From Methyloversatilis sp. (lineage in GTDB: Bacteria > Pseudomonadota > Gammaproteobacteria > Burkholderiales > Rhodocyclaceae): a DNA stretch of 56,706 bases. The stretch lies in the NCBI GenBank assembly GCA_016791045.1, contig JAEUNO010000044.1:1-56706 (forward strand), given 5' to 3'. The notes beneath the pieces are model-generated. The model had not been told where the DNA came from, made no database searches, and saw only the letters and a list, made by a program, of their open reading frames with translations. A program made the translations under genes and the position numbers. Of the stretch, positions 51,079 to 56,706 are shown piece by piece (the stretch's first letter is position 1; each line of letters opens with the position of its first letter).

Positions 51079-52377
51079 TCAGATCGTCGGCTGCCGGCCC
51101 ATCTGTAACGCGCGTTCGGCGCGCAAGGCGTTCGCCAGCGACGGCTGGCCGCCGCGTGCCGCCGCCTCGATCAGGGTCAGGTCGATCACGTCGCGCTGGG
51201 CGTGACTGCCGCCGAAGCGGTGCGAAACATGGCGGATCGGCCGCAACAGCTCGACCGTCTGCGCATAGTCGCCGTCGGCGAACGCCGCCATCGCGGCGGT
51301 TGCGGCACGGCCGACCTCGGTGGTGAAACGCGTGTTGTCCGTCCCGTGGTGGCCGTCGCCTTCGATGACCGCCTGCTGCGCATCGGCAATCGCCCGGATC
51401 AGGTCGGTGCGACCGGCCGCCGCGAAGGCCATCGTGGCATGCATGTCGTTGAAGGCGTAGCGGCCGGTGGTGGCAATCGGTGCCCAGCGGTCGGCCAGCG
51501 CCTGCCAGCGCGTCCCGACATCGATGCCGCGCAGATGCAGGCGCCACAGCAGCGCAGACTGGTCGACCAGGTCGAACACCAGGCCCGGCGCGTCGGCGCA
51601 TACCGGGCCGTCGTACAGCGCCAGCACCGCGTCGATGTCGTCCAGCCCGAGGTGGAACAGCGCCAGATGCCAGTGATTGTGCACCGACAGGAAGCTGTCC
51701 TGCGCCCAGGTACGGGGTGCGGCGCGCATCCATGCGATGCCGTCGTGCCGCCGGTTCTGCATTTCCATCACGTGCGCGACGGCATGCTGCGCCCAGCCGT
51801 CCTGCGGCTGGCGCTCGACCGCCTGCCGGCCGTAGTGCTCGGCACGTGCATAGTCGCCGGTTTCTTCCAGCCCAAACGCCAGCATGCCGGCGACCGCGTG
51901 CCAGGCCGGCATGTCGGTGTGCCACGCGGGCAGGGCGCGCGCGATGCGGTCGCGCAGCATGCGCGAATCGCCGAGCAGGAAATCGGTCTGGTGGCCGGCC
52001 TGCAGCGCCAGCACGTCGAGCGGATGGTCAATGGCGAGGTCTTCGAGCACGCGCGCAGCGGCGCGCCAGCGGCCACCGACCAGCAGGCCGACCGCCTTGA
52101 CGTGGCGTGCTTCGCGCTCATTGGCGGGCAAACCTTCTGCACTTCTGCACGCGGCAGCGGCCACCGGAAGCCCGGCGGGTTCGGTGCCGAGCAGCATCAG
52201 GTAGGCAAGCAGCACATGGCCCATGACCATGTCCGGGCTGTCCTCGAGGGCTGCGCTGACGGTTGCGACCGGGTCGCCGATGAAGCAGCGGAACTGGTGT
52301 TCCGCCCGTTCGAGCAGTTCAAGACTGCGTGGGCTGGCGCCACTGACGGCCAGGCCTGTGGGGGTGCGCAAGGTCAT
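51079..52377 (-). CDS. Tetratricopeptide (TTC38-like) protein
   Basis: This 432-aa cytoplasmic helical-repeat protein resembles the TTC38/'tetratricopeptide repeat protein 38' family. Visible segments are AWHAVAGMLAFGLEETGDYARAEHYGRQAVERQPQDGWAQHAVAHVMEMQ and SVHNHWHLALFHLGLDDIDAVLALYD. The family function is unknown. ATG 52377 is chosen over the extension to 52410. It is in no clear operon: the 83-aa gene upstream lies 80 nt away on the same strand. Confidence 0.82.
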   Translation of the reverse strand: MTLRTPTGLAVSGASPRSLELLERAEHQFRCFIGDPVATVSAALEDSPDMVMGHVLLAYLMLLGTEPAGLPVAAAACRSAEGLPANEREARHVKAVGLLVGGRWRAAARVLEDLAIDHPLDVLALQAGHQTDFLLGDSRMLRDRIARALPAWHTDMPAWHAVAGMLAFGLEETGDYARAEHYGRQAVERQPQDGWAQHAVAHVMEMQNRRHDGIAWMRAAPRTWAQDSFLSVHNHWHLALFHLGLDDIDAVLALYDGPVCADAPGLVFDLVDQSALLWRLHLRGIDVGTRWQALADRWAPIATTGRYAFNDMHATMAFAAAGRTDLIRAIADAQQAVIEGDGHHGTDNTRFTTEVGRAATAAMAAFADGDYAQTVELLRPIRHVSHRFGGSHAQRDVIDLTLIEAAARGGQPSLANALRAERALQMGRQPTI

Positions 52378-52457
52378 GGTCGAACTCCCGTGCGTTCGGG
52401 CGATACCCAACTCCGTCAGGGCACTGCGCGCCCGTCGCAGCTCACCCCGGTCATTGA

Positions 52458-52709
52458 CTACTGATGGTAGGCAATTTCGATGTCAGTATCGAGTTCGGTC
52501 ACGCAGTCGAGCACCTGGCTGGTCAGGGTCTGGTCATCGTCGCTCCACAGTGCTTCCGGGTCGTCCTCGCGCGTGGACAGCGGCGTGATGTCGAAGTCGA
52601 TGAACTGGTCGCCGACCTTGAGTACGGTGACACCCGACGCGTGGTCCACCAGGGTCCAGTCATCGGGCACCTGCAGTTCGGCAGTGAGGTGTACGGTCAG
52701 TGTCTTCAT
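52458..52709 (-). CDS. Small unknown protein, 83 aa
   Basis: This acidic 83-aa protein starts MKTLTVHLTAELQVPDDWTLV and contains two aspartate-rich stretches (REDDPEALWSDDDQ and TELDTDIEIAYHQ). It has no signal peptide, no helices in the membrane and no motif I recognise. ATG 52709 follows a GGAGAATGC site, which supports translation. It may be cotranscribed with the TPR gene 80 nt downstream. Confidence 0.6.
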   Translation of the reverse strand: MKTLTVHLTAELQVPDDWTLVDHASGVTVLKVGDQFIDFDITPLSTREDDPEALWSDDDQTLTSQVLDCVTELDTDIEIAYHQ

Positions 52710-52897
52710 TGCATTCTCCGGTTGATGTGGCGGCACTGTAACGCGCCGGTCGCGTGCCGGGTCAATTGATCTTCAGGGTATCCCGGCGGCCGGACCCGGC
52801 CGGTGATCGGGCGCGTGTTCGGTAGGATGCGCATCCGGGTCGTGTTGTCGGCTCAGCGACAGCCCGGTCTTCGACAATGACTTTCCGGAGCTGGAAC

Positions 52898-53557
52898 ATG
52901 GCGGTGAACCTGATCGAACTTGAATCCGGCCCTGCGCCGAGTGCAACCGTAATCGTGCTGCATGGCCTGGGTGCCGACGGCAACGACTTCGTGCCGGTGT
53001 GCCGCGCGCTGGATCTGGATGCCGTCGGCCCGGTGCGCTTCGTGCTGCCCGACGCGCCCGAGCGCCCGGTCACGCGCAACGGCGGCTACATCATGCGCGC
53101 CTGGTTCGATGTGTTCGCGCCGGGCTCGGGTATCGATGACGAGGCGGGCATCCGCGCGTCGCAACAGATCGTCGAGGCGCTCATCGCGCGCGAAACCGGA
53201 CGCGGCACGCCGGCGTCGCGCATCGTGCTGATGGGGTTTTCGCAGGGCTGCGCGATGGCGCTGGTCGCCGGCCTGCGCCACGCCGAGCGGCTGGCCGGCA
53301 TCGTCGGGCTGTCGGGCTATCTGCCGCTGGCCGGCAAGACCGCGGGCGAGCGCAGCGCCGCCAACCGCGATGTGCCGGTGTTTCTGGCGCACGGCCTCAA
53401 CGACAGCGTGGTCGATATCGACCGCGGGCTGGCGGCGCGCGCCGTACTCGACGAGCTGTCGGTGTCGTGTGACTGGCACACCTATGACATGGACCACGAG
53501 CTGTGTCCGGACGAAATCGCCGATCTGAACCGCTGGTTGCTGCAGGTGCTGGCCTGA
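52898..53557 (+). CDS. Carboxylesterase / alpha-beta hydrolase
   Basis: This 219-aa cytoplasmic enzyme of the phospholipase/carboxylesterase (EstB/Abhydrolase_2) family has the oxyanion-hole region VLHGLGADGNDF, nucleophile GFSQGC (Ser), catalytic Asp in HGLNDSVVD and His in DMDHELCPDE. It hydrolyses carboxyl esters or thioesters, but the substrate is unknown. ATG 52898 follows CCGGAGCTGGAAC (GGAG 8 nt upstream). An in-frame ATG at 52877 is possible. It stands alone and converges with the regulator gene. Confidence 0.92.
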   Translation: MAVNLIELESGPAPSATVIVLHGLGADGNDFVPVCRALDLDAVGPVRFVLPDAPERPVTRNGGYIMRAWFDVFAPGSGIDDEAGIRASQQIVEALIARETGRGTPASRIVLMGFSQGCAMALVAGLRHAERLAGIVGLSGYLPLAGKTAGERSAANRDVPVFLAHGLNDSVVDIDRGLAARAVLDELSVSCDWHTYDMDHELCPDEIADLNRWLLQVLA

Positions 53558-53594
53558 TCGGCCCGCAAGGCTTCACGCCGGGCGGCGCGCCAGC

Positions 53595-54209
53595 TCAATC
53601 CGGCTTCGGGGTGCGGGCGGTGAGCAGTTGCGCCAGCTCGACCGCCGAGCGCACGCCCATCTTGTCGAAGATGCGTGCCCGATGCACCTCGACCGTGCGC
53701 ATCGTCACGCCGAGATCCATCGCGATCACCTTGTTCATCTGGCCGGCCAGCACACGCTCCATCACCTCCAGCTCGCGGCTGGTGAGCTGTGCGAGGCGCT
53801 CGTCGACCTCGCGCGCCGCGGCCTGACGGCTCGAGCGCTGGTGGTGGATGTCGAGCGCGGCCAGCGCACGGTCGACCAGCTCGTTGTCGTTGAACGGCTT
53901 CTCCACGAAATCGAAGGCGCCTTTTTTCAGCGCGGCGACCGCCATCGGCACGTCGCCATGCCCGGTCAGGAAAATGACCGGGATGTCATGGCCGTTCTCG
54001 CGCAGCCATTCGAACAGTTCGAGTCCGCTCATGCCGTCCATCCGGATGTCGAGCAGCAGGCAGCCGCAGCGCCCGATCTCGCCACCGGCAATCAGCGCCT
54101 CGGCTGACGACCACAGCCGCGCGACATGGCCGCGCGAGCGGAACAGCCAGCCGAGCGCATCGCGGATGGCGTCGTCGTCGTCGACGATGAAGATCTGGTT
54201 CGTGCTCAT
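53595..54209 (-). CDS. FixJ/DctR-type response regulator
   Basis: This 204-aa regulator has an N-terminal receiver (DDD at 10-12, Asp54 in LLLDIRMDGMSG, Thr in FLTGHGD, Lys in FVEKPF) and a C-terminal LuxR helix-turn-helix (TSRELEVMERVLAGQMNKVIAMDLGVTMRTVEVHRARIFDKM). It is the partner of the kinase whose 3' end it overlaps by 4 nt. It should control the divergent TRAP transporter genes, by analogy with DctR in Rhodobacter-type dicarboxylate uptake. The symbol is left open. Confidence 0.92.
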   Translation of the reverse strand: MSTNQIFIVDDDDAIRDALGWLFRSRGHVARLWSSAEALIAGGEIGRCGCLLLDIRMDGMSGLELFEWLRENGHDIPVIFLTGHGDVPMAVAALKKGAFDFVEKPFNDNELVDRALAALDIHHQRSSRQAAAREVDERLAQLTSRELEVMERVLAGQMNKVIAMDLGVTMRTVEVHRARIFDKMGVRSAVELAQLLTARTPKPD

Positions 54210-56185
54210 GTCGACAGCACCTCTGCGTCGGCCGCCGGCAGTTTCAGGATGAACACGGTGCCGCCGCCCTCGGCCGCTTCGAACCACAGCCGGCCGTGAT
54301 GCAGTTCGACGATGGAGCGGCAGATGTTCAATCCCATGCCCATGCCGTCCGGTTTGGTGGTGAAGAAGGGCGCGAAGAGTTTTTCCGCGATGTCGGGCGG
54401 AATGCCGGCGCCGCTGTCGCGCACCGCCACCTGCACGTCTTCGCCGTCGGCCCGGGTATCGATCTGCAGCCGCCGCTTTTCCGCCGAGCTGCCGGCCATG
54501 GCGTCCATGCCGTTGCGGATCAGATTCAGCAGTACCTGCTCGATCATCACACGGTCGGCCAGCACGTCGGCCAGATCCGGCGCCTGCGACGTGGTGATGT
54601 GGATGTTGCGCTTGCGCGCATCGGCTTCGATCAGCGCCACCGCGTCGTCGACGATGTCATTCAGCGCACAGCGCACGCGTTGCGGCTCTGACCGTCGCAC
54701 GAATTCGTGCACGCGACGGATGATGGTGCCGGCACGCCTTGCCTGCGTATTCATCTTCGACAGCGGTTCCCTGAAGTCGGACAGGTGGCCCTGGCCGGTT
54801 TCGATCATGTTCAGGCATGCCGTGCTGTAGCTGGAAATGGCGGAAAGCGGCTGGTTCAGTTCGTGCGCCAGCGTGGACGCCATTTCGCCCATCGTGATGA
54901 GCCGGCCGGTGAATTGCAGCTGCTCCTGCTGCTGCCGGTACAGCGCCTCGGCCTGCTTGCTTTCCGTGACGTCGAGCACCGAACTCATCCAGCCGACGTG
55001 CCGGCCTTCGGCATCGACCAGCGGCGCTTCCGAAATCAGCACGTCGAAGCGTTCACCGTCGCGCCGCATGAAGGTCAGTTCGATCGCATCGCGTTTTTCG
55101 GCGTTGCCGGCGAGGATGCCGTCGTGCAGCGCCCGGATCTGTTCGGCGTGTTCGGGTGCCCAGTAGGGCATCGGCGGGCGCATCGCCATCAGCTCCTCGG
55201 CGCTCCAGCCGACCATGCGGCAGAACGCCGGATTGACGTGCGTGATGCGGCCTTCGAGATCGCGCGCGCGCAGGCCGATAATCAGCGAGTTCTCCATCGC
55301 GGTGCGAAAGGCATGTTCCTCGCGCAGGGCATGCTCGGCGGCGAGCCGGCGATTGAGGTGGCGGCGCAGCGCCCACAGGCTCCACAGCATGGTCAGTGCG
55401 AGGCCGACCAGGGTGACCACCAGCAGCGCCGGCAGCAGGCGGGTTTCGCTGCGATAGGCGGCGACACGCAGCCGCAGCCCGTGGCCCGGCGGGTCGAAAG
55501 AGAGCGAATAGCCCAGATCGCTGTTGCCGGACGATACCTTCGACTTGCTGGCCAGTACGCGTTCCGTGTTGTCGATCACCTCGACCGCATAGCGCTCGGC
55601 AAACCACCACGGCACCGAACGCACGAGCATCTGCGCCAGTGAGTAGCGTCCAAGCATCCAGCCCCGGCCGGCGCCCAGCGGCACCAGCACGTCGAACTGC
55701 ACATCGCCGTCGTGCAATGCGCGGGGCGGCAGATAGACCGCCTGTCCGATCCGGTCCGCGAGCCGGGCCGGTGCGGCGAGTGCGTCATCGTTGGGGTCGA
55801 TCGCGAGCAGACGCTCGACGCTCAGCAAGCCCTGGCCATTGCTCACGAGACTGCGCGCACGCAGTTCGAGCGCGGCTGCATCGAAGCCCTTTTCGGCGGC
55901 CTCGCGACCCAGCTGCCCGATCAGTTCCACGTTGCGATCGAGGTGGAATCGCAAGTCCTGTTCCATCCACAGCACGTCGCTGATCATCGCCGCGCGCTGG
56001 TCCTCCTGATCCTTGCTGTGCAGCAGCCAGACCAGTGCCGCGATGGCAGCGAGGAACAGCACCAGTGCCACGCGCGGCAGGACCCAGTACCAGCCGGGGG
56101 CAACGGTGGGCGGTGCTGCGGACTGCGGCAGGCGAAGCAGGGATTCCACGTTGCTCGTTGGCTTTCGGAAGATGGAGCGCAGCAT
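54206..56185 (-). CDS. DctS-like PAS sensor histidine kinase
   Basis: This 659-aa inner-membrane kinase has helix 1 (about 32-50), a periplasmic sensor of about 230 aa, helix 2 (about 275-295), a PAS domain (about 315-430, with ITHVNPAFCRMVGW), H-box AHELNQPLSA (His441), N-box and G boxes (LIRNGMDAM, DSGAGIPPD, GMGLNIC). The HELNQPLSA H-box is typical of DctB/DctS/FixL-type kinases. It probably senses C4-dicarboxylates for the neighbouring TRAP genes. Start ATG 56185 is chosen; the frame is open to 56293 without a better site. Confidence 0.9.
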   Translation of the reverse strand: MLRSIFRKPTSNVESLLRLPQSAAPPTVAPGWYWVLPRVALVLFLAAIAALVWLLHSKDQEDQRAAMISDVLWMEQDLRFHLDRNVELIGQLGREAAEKGFDAAALELRARSLVSNGQGLLSVERLLAIDPNDDALAAPARLADRIGQAVYLPPRALHDGDVQFDVLVPLGAGRGWMLGRYSLAQMLVRSVPWWFAERYAVEVIDNTERVLASKSKVSSGNSDLGYSLSFDPPGHGLRLRVAAYRSETRLLPALLVVTLVGLALTMLWSLWALRRHLNRRLAAEHALREEHAFRTAMENSLIIGLRARDLEGRITHVNPAFCRMVGWSAEELMAMRPPMPYWAPEHAEQIRALHDGILAGNAEKRDAIELTFMRRDGERFDVLISEAPLVDAEGRHVGWMSSVLDVTESKQAEALYRQQQEQLQFTGRLITMGEMASTLAHELNQPLSAISSYSTACLNMIETGQGHLSDFREPLSKMNTQARRAGTIIRRVHEFVRRSEPQRVRCALNDIVDDAVALIEADARKRNIHITTSQAPDLADVLADRVMIEQVLLNLIRNGMDAMAGSSAEKRRLQIDTRADGEDVQVAVRDSGAGIPPDIAEKLFAPFFTTKPDGMGMGLNICRSIVELHHGRLWFEAAEGGGTVFILKLPAADAEVLST

Positions 56186-56245
56186 GCGCCTGGTGCGTAC
56201 CGCACAGCTCACATCATAAGGCGCGTATCGGACGCACTGCAGGTC

Positions 56246-56293
56246 GGAAATCCACAACCTGCCAGACGCAATCGCGGTTGCGGATATCCACAA
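56246..56293. promoter_or_regulatory. Paired direct repeats upstream of the TRAP gene
   Basis: GGAAATCCACAA (56246-56257) and GGATATCCACAA (56282-56293) differ at one base and are 36 bp apart, i.e. close to 3.5 helical turns. They lie between the kinase start and the TRAP start, at 131 and 95 nt upstream of ATG 56377. They are candidate sites for the FixJ-type regulator, which is inferred from position only. Confidence 0.4.
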
Positions 56294-56310
56294 TGTCCTT
56301 TGTGAAGTGA

Positions 56311-56706
<396 letters not shown>

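Overview
The window is high-GC DNA with dense, tightly packed genes, many of them overlapping by 4 nt at ATGA junctions. Gene content points to a free-living, respiratory betaproteobacterium. The evidence is a urt urea ABC transporter, DUF3567 and DUF2788 proteins, two PEP-CTERM proteins, AcnB, GreB, RmuC, a PCuAC copper chaperone and a FixJ-type dicarboxylate system. A Rhodocyclales member such as Methyloversatilis would fit, but this is inference and no rRNA is present to settle it.

Region 1 (1-9613) is a urea-uptake and sensing block. urtA, urtB, urtC and the start of urtD lie on the minus strand. Divergent from them is a very large hybrid kinase whose sensor is an NCS1-type permease, followed by a LuxR-type response regulator and a short-type chlorite dismutase. 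The 366-bp gap between the two transcription units holds a nested palindrome and a GC-rich leader hairpin.

Region 2 (9674-16718) holds an AI-2E family membrane protein, a lipoprotein, and a five-gene operon for surface glycan assembly: a sialyltransferase-like protein, an O-antigen ligase-like protein, GT9, GT4 and a membrane protein. These are coupled by stop/start overlaps, one of which uses a TTG start.

Region 3 (16750-32167) is mostly housekeeping: murB and acnB (divergent, with a 12-bp tandem repeat between them), a double-receiver protein whose first receiver is degenerate, an FMN glutamate-synthase-like protein, an SRPBCC protein, DAHP synthase, a PQQ-type sugar dehydrogenase, an endonuclease/phosphatase-family protein, a DUF465 protein, a DUF3567 protein, greB, a PCuAC chaperone, rmuC, a lipoprotein, a small secreted protein and tRNA-Asn.

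Region 4 (32365-41882) begins with an AsmA-like protein and continues as a copper-handling cluster: a Cys-rich and a His-rich exported protein, a TolC-type outer membrane factor, a TAT multicopper oxidase, a DUF411 protein, a CopZ-like chaperone, CopA ATPase and CueR. Both the copZ-like and copA promoters show the 19-bp spacer typical of MerR-family control.

Region 5 (42054-50258) has two small or medium membrane proteins and a second P-type ATPase. It continues with a minus-strand phosphate-scavenging block: a PEP-CTERM protein, PhoX phosphatase and a PEP-CTERM phytase-like esterase with a good Pho box upstream.

Region 6 (50431-56706) holds a CbiM-like membrane protein, a TPR protein, a small unknown protein, an esterase, and a DctS/DctR-type two-component system divergent from the start of a TRAP transporter binding-protein gene, which runs off the window.
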